The translations under genes and the position numbers were made by a program. A stretch of DNA of 41,197 bases, from positions 1 to 41,197 of the forward strand of contig JAFWZG010000036.1 of the NCBI GenBank assembly GCA_017517385.1, given 5' to 3'. This document shows, in pieces, positions 1 through 8,812 of this stretch; the first letter of the stretch is position 1; each line of letters opens with the position of its first letter. Below the pieces are notes generated by a model. That model ran no database searches and was not told the DNA's origin. It saw nothing but the letters and a program-made list of their open reading frames with translations. This DNA comes from Akkermansia sp. GTDB taxonomy: Bacteria; Verrucomicrobiota; Verrucomicrobiia; Verrucomicrobiales; Akkermansiaceae.

Positions 1-900
1 TGGGTTAGAGCATACAAGGATAATGGGAATAAAGTAAAGAGGGAAGGGAAAAGAGGACCTGAACAAGGTAGAGATCGTATTCTTTCAGATGAGCAATTAG
101 CAAAGCTCTGTGAAATGCTAGTTGACAAAGATCCTCGCCAATATAAACTCAAGTTTGCTCTATGGAATGCAAAAGCAATAAAGCAACTCATTGAATATGT
201 ATTTCATGTAAAAATAGCCGCGCGTACAGTCCGACTCTACATGAAGATGCTGGGATTTACTCCTCAAAGGCCTGAAAAAAGAGCACGAGAACAAAATGTT
301 CAGGCAGTAAAAGAATGGGTTGAGCGCAAGTACCCTAGCATTTCCCGTGTTGTCAAAAACCTCGGATATACAATTTATTGGGGCGATGAAACGGGAATCA
401 GTACGCGAGAGACATGTATGAGAGGATATGCACCAAAAGGGCAAACTCCGTGCATCGATGTTACAAGCGTCGTTTCATGTCGCGTAAATATGATTTCAGC
501 AGTGAGTAACCGAGGCGACTTGCATTTCAAATTATATAGAGGTTCGCTGAGTGTTTTGAAATACATACGTTTTCTGAATGCCTTATGCAAAACATCAGAT
601 AACAAAGTCATACTTATAGTTGATAATCTGAGAGTTCATCATTCAAAGATAGTAAAAAGATGGTTACGCAAACACCATGCAAAAATTCATGTATTTTACC
701 TGCCATCATATTCACCGGAACTTAATCCAGATGAACTTGTGAACTCTGATTTGAAAAGAGCTATCAGTCAGCGGGAACCGGCTGAAAACAGGGATGAATT
801 GGAACAGCAGATGCGGGAACACATGGAGACCAACCAGGCAAACAAAACCAAAATGGCAAATCTATTTGGTAAAAAAAGCGTTTCTTACGCTAACCAATAA
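1..900 (+). CDS. IS630-family transposase, 5' end cut by window edge
   Basis: The reading frame is open from base 1 and ends with TAA at 898-900, so 299 residues are visible and the true start lies outside the window; the ATG at 115 is internal. The protein has the IS630/Tc1-mariner DDE layout: WGDE (D129 of the visible part), a strand with VDN (D208), and a C-terminal SPELNPDE (E245), about 36 residues after the second Asp. The N-terminal part looks like the helix-turn-helix region that binds the IS ends. These enzymes cut and paste the element at TA dinucleotides. No frameshift or stop is seen, so the enzyme may be intact. Base composition is AT-richer than the chromosomal genes to the right. 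The family is clear; the exact IS and its right terminal repeat were not identified. Confidence 0.9.
   Translation, partial: WVRAYKDNGNKVKREGKRGPEQGRDRILSDEQLAKLCEMLVDKDPRQYKLKFALWNAKAIKQLIEYVFHVKIAARTVRLYMKMLGFTPQRPEKRAREQNVQAVKEWVERKYPSISRVVKNLGYTIYWGDETGISTRETCMRGYAPKGQTPCIDVTSVVSCRVNMISAVSNRGDLHFKLYRGSLSVLKYIRFLNALCKTSDNKVILIVDNLRVHHSKIVKRWLRKHHAKIHVFYLPSYSPELNPDELVNSDLKRAISQREPAENRDELEQQMREHMETNQANKTKMANLFGKKSVSYANQ
1..900 (+). mobile_element. IS630-type insertion sequence (right part)
   Basis: This is the visible portion of the element that carries the transposase. The left end is outside the window and the right inverted repeat could not be recognised between 900 and 1095, so the right boundary given is simply the end of the gene. 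The element lies immediately downstream of the 3' end of the RHS gene, where an immunity gene would normally be expected. Confidence 0.6.
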
Positions 901-1012
901 CGGCTATTTTCTATTGCCAGAGCAATAATTTCCATCCTACGGCTCGTCGCTCTCTCTACAAATTGTGTGTTTGTCGACTAATTCTCCGCGAGCATAGCGT
1001 GCCTAGCTCTGA

Positions 1013-1186
1013 GCCCGCGCAGCGGGCGACTGCACATAGGCTGGGGTAAGCGAGCAACAGCTCGCGTAGCCCCTGTTAAGGTGCAAGTATAATGAGAGCC
1101 CCGAGAAACGGGGCTCTGAATATTTTTGACACTACACCCGGGGATTTTGAATTCCGCGCGCTATTGCGCGCCTATATTTTCAAAAT
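1013..1186. other. Non-coding stretch with consecutive strong hairpins
   Basis: No credible gene lies between the transposase stop (900) and the RHS stop (1241). The DNA holds four inverted repeats in a row. GCCCGC/GCGGGC spans 1013-1027. GCGAGC-AACA-GCTCGC spans 1050-1065 and is flanked by GGGG (1043-1046) and CCCC (1070-1073). AGAGCCCCG/CGGGGCTCT spans 1095-1117. GCGCGC-TATT-GCGCGC spans 1056+100 to 1171 (1156-1171) and is enclosed by ATTTTGAA (1144-1151) and TTCAAAAT (1179-1186). The third is a terminator. The others could be parts of a structured RNA, a REP-like element or the IS end region. Confidence 0.5.
1095..1127 (+). terminator. Rho-independent terminator
   Basis: A 9-bp perfect stem (1095-1103 with 1109-1117) and a 5-nt loop are followed on the + strand by GAATATTTTT. 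Its orientation fits termination of transcription leaving the IS transposase. The minus strand has no T-run after the stem, so it is a weaker candidate for ending the RHS message. Confidence 0.7.
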
Positions 1187-1240
1187 TGTCCCTCGTACTT
1201 CGACATAATGATCTTTGTCGAGTTTTTCGAGATGCCCGTG

Positions 1241-2050
1241 TTATAATTCATAGCCTCTTGTTAACGTAAAATTATCAACAATTTCAGTGACAGTACTTCC
1301 CAATATACCGCCTGCGAGGCCTCCTATAGCTCCCCCCAGAATAGATGCTATAGGAACAGTTAATACTTCTTCTGGTGTTGCAATTTGAGGCCCAAGTTGT
1401 CCTGCTACGACTGCAGTTCCAGCAGCTACAGCGGCTCCATACTTCATTCCTATGTAACCGCCAGCCCATCCATACACTACTCTCGTAATTGCTTTGGGAG
1501 AGTTCCGCACGGTATACAATTGATATCCCGCTATTGCATATGATAGACCAACTAATCCAGTTTTAATATTGACGTACTTTGTAATATTGAAATTACGACC
1601 TGCTTCGCGCAATTGCGGAGGGATACTCGTGGCGTTTGCATTTATTCCGGGAACTTCCAGTATTTTAATCCCAGATTTATTAATGGAATTTACTTTTACA
1701 ACTACCCACTTACCCCTTTTTCTTAATGAGCGCTGTACAACAAATACATTACTAGGTCTGGAATTCATGTATTTTTTTACACAAGCCCATCTATAAGCAT
1801 CGGCTTTTTTGTGATCTTTGTGTATTCTAAATCCTTCCATATAATAAGCATGATGTTTATTATGTGGAATGTTTTCTGCATTATGAACCAATTCATCAGG
1901 GATATCCAATTTTATTGTATGAGAATTCCGTTCCTGCCATGGATTTCCGCCACCTGCAGGAGAATCTATCTCGCCCGTCCATAAAAAATCGCCTTTATAT
2001 CCCTCTTCAAGTATTTTCTTAACTGCATTGATGTCCGTATAATGATATAC
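1241..2050 (-). other. RHS variable C-terminal domain, toxin-like with glycine-zipper end
   Basis: This is the last ~268 residues of the RHS protein. The tail begins with VYHYTDINAVKKILEEGY. A strand containing H-Y-T followed by a helix with I..G is how many ADP-ribosyltransferase-fold toxins begin, but other catalytic residues of that fold could not be assigned. The final ~100 residues are hydrophobic and Gly/Ala-rich with spaced glycines (GWAGGYIGMKYG, ILGGAIGGLAGGILG), like a membrane-inserting glycine zipper. The DNA is visibly AT-richer than the RHS repeat region, as expected for an exchanged tip. The toxin function is an inference. Confidence 0.5.
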
Positions 2051-5000
2051 CTCCAATAACCCTAAATAATCAAAAGAATACGACGAGTTGTTATTAATAT
2101 ATTTATACAGATGATATCGAAAAATATTATCTCGGCTAGTCCATGAAGCATGAATCATGTTTAAGTATCTATGCGTATAAGAAAACATCCCCAATTCACC
2201 ATCCCTCATCTCGCTGCTCCACCGAATCGGCTGGGCGAGGGAGCCGGTGGCTGTTACCTTGCCGAAGGGGGAGTAGGTATAGGAGGTGGAGATGCGACCT
2301 TCTGTGGAGTAGAGCTCGCAGATGTTCTTGGTGAGATCCCAACCGTATGTGTACCATGTGCCGTTGATACGAATGGCCAGCGGGCGAGTGGCGACGGGCT
2401 GAGTGGGGTCCCAGGTTACGAGCCACATGACCGGGTGATGGCTGCGGGTGAGGTCGATACAGGCGATTTGCAAGTAGCCGCGGTAGACGTAGCGCTGGTG
2501 GAGCGTGACGCTGCCGTTGACGGTTACCTTTTTGAAGGCTCGTCGCCCCATGGAATCGTACTGACATTCGACAACCGTGTTGCTATCACTGTTGGTGAAG
2601 GTGACAGGGCGATTTTCGGCGTTGTAGACGGCTGACCAGATACCGGTATCGGTCTTGATGAGCGTTTGATTACCATCGGTATCGAACTGCGGAACGAATG
2701 CTGCGGCTCCGTTCTCGGAGATAGCGGTGTACTGGTTGAGTGCGTTGGCATCATACACGGTGACATCATTACCCTCAGTCGCTTGCTGCCTATTTCCGAT
2801 GTTGTCATAGGCGTATTCGTAGTCAGCGCCGTTGACGGTGGCAGCGGTCAGCTCGGAGCGGTTGTTGTGTGCGAAGGTGTCGTTTACGGTTTGTCCGTTG
2901 CGAGCGGTATTGCGTGCTGTCGGACGACCGAGGATGTCGTAGGTGTACTCACGCAGTGCCACAAGGGTTGAGCCACGATGGTAAGCCATGCCAATGAGCA
3001 AGTCACGGGTTGCTTCGTAGGTCTGGGTAAGCGTCATGTTGTTCGGCTTGGTGAGTTTGTGTAGCAGGTTAGTGCCGTTGAGGTACTCATAGCCAAATTG
3101 TTTAACCGCGCCGCTGTGGATGAATCCGGCGCTACTGATTCGTCCGTCTGCACCATATCCGGTGGTGACGGTATGCTGAACGCTGCCGTTTTTGCTGTAG
3201 GTATAGCCGGTAGAGCGACCGAAACTATCTCTTGTTTCGGTGATGATGTGTGTATCACCATCCACTACAAGGCTGTCGCTTTCGCGTTCACCATAGGTGT
3301 TGTAGCCAAAGGTGCGAGTGCCGCTATCATCCACCAGCTGCGTCATCTGGCCGAGATGGTTGTAGGTGAAGCTGCGAGCCGCTGTTTCCGCAGTGCCCTC
3401 TACCACGGTATAGGTGGTGCCAAGCTGCAGACCACGAGCGTGCTCGTAAGAATGTGTTTTCACGTTGCCGCGTGCATTTGTCTCGGTCGCGAGTCGTTTG
3501 TAGGCATCGTAGGACTTCTGAACCTGAGTGCCATCGGCGTAGGTCTTGCTGATTTCCAAGCCAGTCACAGCATTGAAAGACCAAGTGGTTTCATCGTAAT
3601 CACTGCGCTCACTCGGGTCGGTGGTAATGACCTCGTTATCCGCGCGGAAGGTGCGCAGCGTGGTCATGTTGTCAATGTCATCATAACCGAAACAGGCGGG
3701 CTGCAGGGCAGTGCCCCACTCGGCAATCTTGCGACCGCGGGCGTCGTACTTGTAGCAAGCAGTGTTGCCCATGGCGTCTGTCACCACGGCGGGCAGATCG
3801 TGATTAGCGTCGTAAGCCGTAGTTGTTGTCGCATTGGCGGCATCGGTCACGCAGATAGTACGCCCGGCGAGGTCAGTGTGAACGGTGGTGGCATTGCCTC
3901 GACCATCGACATTCACCATCGTCATACCCGTGGCCGTGTAGCTGCGGGAAGCGGTGGTGATGATGCCTGCGTGGTCTTTCTGCGAGATAGTAAAGCCATC
4001 GATACTGACGGATTCAGCCGTGATATTGGATGTGGGAATAGTGCTGAAGCTCGTCACTTTCGTGGGAGCCGTGTACTCGGACCAATTCACCGAACTGTTA
4101 CCACGCACATCGGTACTGATGCTCTTGCTTGCCTGCGTTGCAGAAAGCTGCGAAATCAACTGCTTCTGTGTGCTGTTCAGGGCTGTACCCTCAGCGTTGT
4201 ATCGGGTCTGCGTGGTGACGCTGTACACACCATCCTCGGCAGATTCCACCGAGTAGGCTACCTCTCTCACCGGCGAATTATCCTTGGTGGGCGTGGTGCT
4301 CAGAGCAAGAATCTGCTTCACCTGATTGCCGAAGTAATCGTACTCATAAAGTGTGGGTGCGGTTTTCTCAGTATTCCAACCGGTGTCCTGATAGCGCTTC
4401 ACCAGCTGCCCCTTGGCGTTGTACTCACTGCGGGTGTAGATGAAACCGCCGAGGGTATTCGGCTGAGCCTGCACGGTATTCTGCCCGAAGCCGTTGCTGA
4501 TGCTCTGGGCAATGATTTCACCGCTCGGCAGTTTGGTGGTCACGCGCTCGTTACTGCCGTTGAGGTCGTATACATACACCAGAGCACGCTGTGCCGTACC
4601 GCCCACGGAAGCAGTTGAGCCATCCGTGTTTCGGGTGGTGATGGTGGTTGCACCGGCGGGAGTTGTTACCGTAGTAGTAAGGCCATCCGCGCTGTAGGCG
4701 GTGATGGTTTCGCGGCCCAGAATATCAGTCTGCTTAGTCACACGGCCCAGCGCATCGTATTCCGTGGATTCGGTTGTTGCCATCGGGCCGACTCGGCGGG
4801 TGGTTGTGAGCACACGTCCGGCGGCATCGCGGGTGTATTCCGTGATGGTCTCGGGAGTGATGCAGGTCTCGCCGTCATACACCGCCTCTCGGCTGATTTC
4901 CGTGAGCTGACGGGCGGAATCGTATGCGTAGGTGGAGGTAATGCCATCCTCATCTGTTTCGTTGAACACGCCACAGCACATCCATTCGGTGGTGGAGAAT

Positions 5001-7411
5001 CGCCCGTTGCCGTGCGTTGTCTTCACCACGCGCTGCTGCTCATCGTATTCGTAAGCCGTGGTATTCAACAGTAGCCACTGCGTGCCGTCCCAAATGCACT
5101 CCTGTTCAAAGGTGGTGGTGTTATTAGCAGCGATAAAGCTCTCGCTCTTTCGGCTCTGTGCTGCCACCAACTCACCATTGGCTTTGGTGATGTAAGTGTG
5201 CTTGTGGATAGCGCCGTGCTCGGTTGTGGCCTCGTACTCGTGCCAAGTCTGCACACCTGTTACATCCTGAGAGAACTTGGCCTTCCCTGCGGCATAGGCG
5301 TATGCGGGCTCAGCGCCGTAGGTCTCTTCTATGCTCACCTGCTGCTGCGAGCTGCCGCCAGCTGTCACCGTAGTGGTCACTCGCTCCAATTCGGCAGTTT
5401 CCTCGTAACTATAGACCGTATTACGGAACAGCACCTCCGTACCGGCTGCATTCACATGATACTCTGCCACCGAAGCGGGGCGGATATCATAGAATCGGCT
5501 GTCGGCATAGGTTGTGCGCGTTACTTTGGCGAGATCCTCACCCCAAGGAGATTTCTCCATCGTCACGCGACCGAGGGAGTCGTACTCATACTCCGTATAG
5601 CTGCCATCAGAGTGCTCAACTCTGGACAGCTTGTTGTCCGTGTTGTAACGGTAGGTAATCGTGCGGGTAGTAGCGGAGCCAAACCCCTCCGTCACGGAAT
5701 ACAGCTGCCAACCGGCTGCGGAGTAGTTGTACACTGAGCGGGTGCAGCTTGCCACATTGTCGGGCGTAGAGGCATAGTAAACCGACTCCGTGCGCATCAT
5801 CAGGCCGCTCGTCGGGTAGGTGGTTTCGTATCGGTGCACGATAGCTTCATCGCCCACGCCCTTGGTGATGGTGGCCACGCCATCGGATTCCGTGCGCACA
5901 ATGGCGTGCGGGTCACGCCCGGTCTGCTGGCGCAGGTGGGTGATGCTGTTGCCGCTCTGCTGAATGGTCTCAGACTTAAAGGGAGCCTCCGCCTGCGCTT
6001 CGGTATCGGCTGTAGCGGAGGCAGTCGGGGCGAACCAATCGAGTTTGAGTGCCCCGTTTTCCGCATAGCTGCAAACCAGACGCCCCTCTTCCGATTCACA
6101 GGAAATCAGGTTTTCAGAGCCATCAAACTGAGTCTGAACATGCTGAGCGCGCTCGGCAGCTGTCACCTTTCGTCCCTCGGGAGAGGTAATGCTGTGCACA
6201 GTGCCTGAACCCACATTGAAGGTCAGGCAAAGGCCGGTCGGGTCCTTCATCATAATGAAGGCGGGAGTACGGGCTGTGGTAGCGTTGAAATTGCTGTCCT
6301 GATACTGCACACGGTTCTGAGCCATGGCCGAAGCTCCGGCGGTACCTGCTTCGGAAGAGCCCTCGGGCGGCACAGAGAAATGCAGAGGCTCGCAGGTGGG
6401 CGGGGTGATGATGACCTCCTCAGAAACGATTGCAACCTTCCAGCGCCAAGGAGAATCATACAGAGCCTTGCCTGTTTCGGGGTTGAGTTTCACGAAACTC
6501 GGGCAAGGGTCGCCCTCCCAACCGGGAGCCTGAGTGGCAGCCTGATTATCGGCGTCTCCGTCATCCGTACTATTGCAACCGCAGGACAGGCATACATGGC
6601 GTACATTACCATAGTACAGCATCTCCACAAGCTCGGGCTCGGGCTGACCATCCACATCACGCACCAGAACTCGCTTGGCCTGAATAGCATAGCGGAACAG
6701 CTTGCGGTTGTTGATATCGTTGCCATTGGGGAAGCCGATGTTGGTCACGAGACCGTAAATATAGTATGTACCATCAGGCAGCACGAGGGAATCTGCCACA
6801 TTCTTCCAAGAAGCAGCGCCGGAGTCGGCCTCCTGCCACTTCTCCTGCTCCAAATCGAATTGCAGATGGATATCTCCCACGGGCTGCAGCTGCCCCTTGT
6901 CGTAAACGGGGGTATTCTGCACACGCTGCTTCACCTCATCCTCGGTAAGAATGAAAGAAGAAATAAGCAAATCGCCGATATCATCTGCACGCATGAAAAC
7001 CGCCAGCTGCGTGGGGTGCGACAGCATGAGCTTATCTCCCGACAGCACCAGCTGATGTTCCGCACCGCCCTGATTGGCCTGATCCACGCAGACACCGGCG
7101 TAAACCGTATCCCAGTCATTGCCCGGCAAGTTCGGCGCGGTATACGTTGGGCGATTGAACCCAATGGGGCTTTCGCTTGCGGTGAAGTTGAAAGTGGAAA
7201 TGTAATACACGCCCTCGGAAACGGGGGCACCTGCAGTGGTGTTGGATGTCGTATTCATGACGGTATTGGTGTTGGTTGTGGCAGCGAAATCGGTGCCGGA
7301 GTTAAGGTTTGCAGAAGCAATAGCTGCTGCATTTTCGGGGGTGGCGTTATCAGTAGACATATTTGTTGTTGTTGTAGTGAAGGTGAACGGATATTCGTGA
7401 TTCACGTTCAT
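1241..7411 (-). CDS. Giant RHS/YD-repeat protein with polymorphic C-terminal tail
   Basis: About 2056 residues. The N-terminal ~600 residues are Thr/Ala-rich and unrecognised, with a Cys cluster (CLSCGC, near 270). From about 600 to 1740 there are many RHS/YD repeats of the type YEYDSLGRVT, YKYDARGRK and YDILGRPT, which in this family fold into a hollow shell. The repeats end in an RHS-core-like stretch (YSPFGKVTATG ... YLNMIHASWTSRD). The usual DPxGL cleavage-site motif appears only as the degenerate FDYLGL. Beyond it is a 270-residue unrelated tail (separate entry). No signal peptide is evident, so the export route is unknown. An upstream GTG at 7420 lies too close to the predicted -10 box, so the ATG at 7411 is preferred; an ATG at residue 18 is also possible. 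RHS proteins usually deliver C-terminal toxins between cells. That role is inferred here; the RHS identity is secure. Confidence 0.9.
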   Translation of the reverse strand: MNVNHEYPFTFTTTTTNMSTDNATPENAAAIASANLNSGTDFAATTNTNTVMNTTSNTTAGAPVSEGVYYISTFNFTASESPIGFNRPTYTAPNLPGNDWDTVYAGVCVDQANQGGAEHQLVLSGDKLMLSHPTQLAVFMRADDIGDLLISSFILTEDEVKQRVQNTPVYDKGQLQPVGDIHLQFDLEQEKWQEADSGAASWKNVADSLVLPDGTYYIYGLVTNIGFPNGNDINNRKLFRYAIQAKRVLVRDVDGQPEPELVEMLYYGNVRHVCLSCGCNSTDDGDADNQAATQAPGWEGDPCPSFVKLNPETGKALYDSPWRWKVAIVSEEVIITPPTCEPLHFSVPPEGSSEAGTAGASAMAQNRVQYQDSNFNATTARTPAFIMMKDPTGLCLTFNVGSGTVHSITSPEGRKVTAAERAQHVQTQFDGSENLISCESEEGRLVCSYAENGALKLDWFAPTASATADTEAQAEAPFKSETIQQSGNSITHLRQQTGRDPHAIVRTESDGVATITKGVGDEAIVHRYETTYPTSGLMMRTESVYYASTPDNVASCTRSVYNYSAAGWQLYSVTEGFGSATTRTITYRYNTDNKLSRVEHSDGSYTEYEYDSLGRVTMEKSPWGEDLAKVTRTTYADSRFYDIRPASVAEYHVNAAGTEVLFRNTVYSYEETAELERVTTTVTAGGSSQQQVSIEETYGAEPAYAYAAGKAKFSQDVTGVQTWHEYEATTEHGAIHKHTYITKANGELVAAQSRKSESFIAANNTTTFEQECIWDGTQWLLLNTTAYEYDEQQRVVKTTHGNGRFSTTEWMCCGVFNETDEDGITSTYAYDSARQLTEISREAVYDGETCITPETITEYTRDAAGRVLTTTRRVGPMATTESTEYDALGRVTKQTDILGRETITAYSADGLTTTVTTPAGATTITTRNTDGSTASVGGTAQRALVYVYDLNGSNERVTTKLPSGEIIAQSISNGFGQNTVQAQPNTLGGFIYTRSEYNAKGQLVKRYQDTGWNTEKTAPTLYEYDYFGNQVKQILALSTTPTKDNSPVREVAYSVESAEDGVYSVTTQTRYNAEGTALNSTQKQLISQLSATQASKSISTDVRGNSSVNWSEYTAPTKVTSFSTIPTSNITAESVSIDGFTISQKDHAGIITTASRSYTATGMTMVNVDGRGNATTVHTDLAGRTICVTDAANATTTTAYDANHDLPAVVTDAMGNTACYKYDARGRKIAEWGTALQPACFGYDDIDNMTTLRTFRADNEVITTDPSERSDYDETTWSFNAVTGLEISKTYADGTQVQKSYDAYKRLATETNARGNVKTHSYEHARGLQLGTTYTVVEGTAETAARSFTYNHLGQMTQLVDDSGTRTFGYNTYGERESDSLVVDGDTHIITETRDSFGRSTGYTYSKNGSVQHTVTTGYGADGRISSAGFIHSGAVKQFGYEYLNGTNLLHKLTKPNNMTLTQTYEATRDLLIGMAYHRGSTLVALREYTYDILGRPTARNTARNGQTVNDTFAHNNRSELTAATVNGADYEYAYDNIGNRQQATEGNDVTVYDANALNQYTAISENGAAAFVPQFDTDGNQTLIKTDTGIWSAVYNAENRPVTFTNSDSNTVVECQYDSMGRRAFKKVTVNGSVTLHQRYVYRGYLQIACIDLTRSHHPVMWLVTWDPTQPVATRPLAIRINGTWYTYGWDLTKNICELYSTEGRISTSYTYSPFGKVTATGSLAQPIRWSSEMRDGELGMFSYTHRYLNMIHASWTSRDNIFRYHLYKYINNNSSYSFDYLGLLEVYHYTDINAVKKILEEGYKGDFLWTGEIDSPAGGGNPWQERNSHTIKLDIPDELVHNAENIPHNKHHAYYMEGFRIHKDHKKADAYRWACVKKYMNSRPSNVFVVQRSLRKRGKWVVVKVNSINKSGIKILEVPGINANATSIPPQLREAGRNFNITKYVNIKTGLVGLSYAIAGYQLYTVRNSPKAITRVVYGWAGGYIGMKYGAAVAAGTAVVAGQLGPQIATPEEVLTVPIASILGGAIGGLAGGILGSTVTEIVDNFTLTRGYEL

Positions 7412-7421
7412 CGCAACCACG

Positions 7422-7451
7422 AATATAAAATCACCCGGAACAAAAGGCCAA
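7422..7451 (-). promoter_or_regulatory. Possible promoter of the RHS gene
   Basis: Read on the minus strand, TTGGCC (7451-7446), 18 bp and TATATT (7427-7422). The -10 box ends 10 bp before the ATG at 7411. This gives a nearly leaderless message and argues against the GTG at 7420 as the start. Confidence 0.4.
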
Positions 7452-7659
7452 CAAACTTTTTGCTTCGCAGGAGTGTATCACTCTGCAAAATGAATTAGCA
7501 AGCAAGGCCTCTTCTTCTCCGAGATTGACGCGAATCTGAATACAGGGGCGCTTAAAAAAAGCCGCTTTCGGAAAGTCTTGGATTTATCGGCACTTGCGTC
7601 ACTCAGAAAAAACTTTGGGGCTCATGAGGTTTAAAATCAGTTTAGCATTGATTTTGAGC

Positions 7660-7687
7660 TTGCCAGTCAGCGGATTTCAGGTATACT
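7660..7687 (+). promoter_or_regulatory. Promoter of the GT10-like gene
   Basis: TTGCCA (7660-7665), a 16-bp spacer and TATACT (7682-7687), followed by a leader of about 55 nt before the ATG at 7748. The rest of the 7421-7747 gap between the divergent genes shows no gene. Confidence 0.6.
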
Positions 7688-7747
7688 CGGTGAGTAGAGA
7701 GATGGGACAACTCTCATTATCCTCCATAAAATCAGGAAATACAGCAC

Positions 7748-8725
7748 ATGAAAATCAAAGTACTATCAACTTGGTCTCCCGACTTCCTGCAGAATCATCT
7801 GAAGCTGGATGGTGTAGAGTTCACTCGTGATGAAGCTTGCCGGGATTATGACTGGCTGGTGGTATATGATGAAATCCCGCGCAAACAGAAAGTCGTGGAC
7901 GTGTACTGCCCGCCTGAGCACACCATACTGGTCACACAGGAGCCGCCTGCCATTAAGGTGCATGCGCTCTGTTACACTCACCAGTTCAATTATATGCTCA
8001 CCACTCACTCACCGGAGCTGTGCCGTCACAAAGGCTACAGACGCGGCGCCGGCTGCCTTATCGGCATGACCGGTCATAAGTTTGAGGAGCTGATGGAGTT
8101 CCCGGAGCGTCCTAAGAGTGAGCTGATATCAGCTGTCTGCTCCCGCAAACTCATGACTCATACGGAGCATAACAAACGCCACCACCTCTTCGAATACCTG
8201 CTGGCAAATCTGCCGGGCTTCAGCTGGCGCGGCAAGGGTATTAACCCCATTAATCACAAATACGAAGCACTGGATGCTTTCAAGTACCATGTGGTCATAG
8301 AAAATGTAACGCAGGATTACCACTGGTCCGAAAAACTGGCGGACTCCATCATGAGCCTCTGCCTCACCTTCTACAGCGGTGACCCCAAGCTGGAGCAGAT
8401 TCTACCGCCGGAAAGCATCATCCGCATTCCGAATGATGACCCACCCCGTGCACTGGCCATTATTCAGGAGGCTATTGCCAATAATGAGTATGAAAAGCGC
8501 CTGCCTGCCATCCGCGAGGCTCGCCGTCTGCTGGTAGAACGCTATAACCTGTACAGCCAGATTCTGAGCGTCATCGCTGAGCACGAAGAGAAGAACGGCA
8601 GCCAGCCCCGCCCTGACAAGCCTTGGAAGCTCTACGAGCGCCACTACATGCGCCGCAACCCGCTTAATGCTCTGGGGGAAATGTGGCACTTACTCCGCTG
8701 CCGAAGCCTCCGCGGCCGAAATTAA
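7748..8725 (+). CDS. Glycosyltransferase family 10 (alpha-1,3-fucosyltransferase-like)
   Basis: 325 residues. The C-terminal half carries the GT10 signature: FKYHVVIEN near residue 177, followed by DYHWSEKLADSI and LTFYSGDP. This is the conserved fucosyltransferase stretch that binds GDP-fucose. The first 150 residues are the acceptor-side domain; ILVTQEPP is typical of the family. There is no signal peptide or membrane segment, so it is probably cytoplasmic or peripheral. It would transfer a sugar, by family precedent fucose from GDP-fucose, onto a surface glycan. It stands alone between divergent and convergent neighbours, with its own promoter and terminator, rather than in a polysaccharide cluster. 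The fold and family are fairly certain; the donor and acceptor are not. Confidence 0.8.
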   Translation: MKIKVLSTWSPDFLQNHLKLDGVEFTRDEACRDYDWLVVYDEIPRKQKVVDVYCPPEHTILVTQEPPAIKVHALCYTHQFNYMLTTHSPELCRHKGYRRGAGCLIGMTGHKFEELMEFPERPKSELISAVCSRKLMTHTEHNKRHHLFEYLLANLPGFSWRGKGINPINHKYEALDAFKYHVVIENVTQDYHWSEKLADSIMSLCLTFYSGDPKLEQILPPESIIRIPNDDPPRALAIIQEAIANNEYEKRLPAIREARRLLVERYNLYSQILSVIAEHEEKNGSQPRPDKPWKLYERHYMRRNPLNALGEMWHLLRCRSLRGRN

Positions 8726-8751
8726 TCCCTGATTGCAGCACCTTTAAAAAC

Positions 8752-8792
8752 AACCACCCGCAGCATCATCTGCCGCGGGTGGTTCTTATTTT
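8752..8792. terminator. Bidirectional terminator between GT10 and ispG
   Basis: A 10-bp perfect stem (8752-8761 with 8775-8784) has a T-rich tract after it on the + strand and A-rich sequence (TTTAAAAAC) before it, which gives T's on the minus strand. It sits between two convergent genes and can serve both. Confidence 0.8.
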
Positions 8793-8812
8793 CAGGGAAA
8801 AGGAAGAGTGGA

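Noticed and set aside
3098..4618. 506-residue open frame on the + strand
   Set aside because: Shadow of the RHS repeat region in another frame; low-quality composition.
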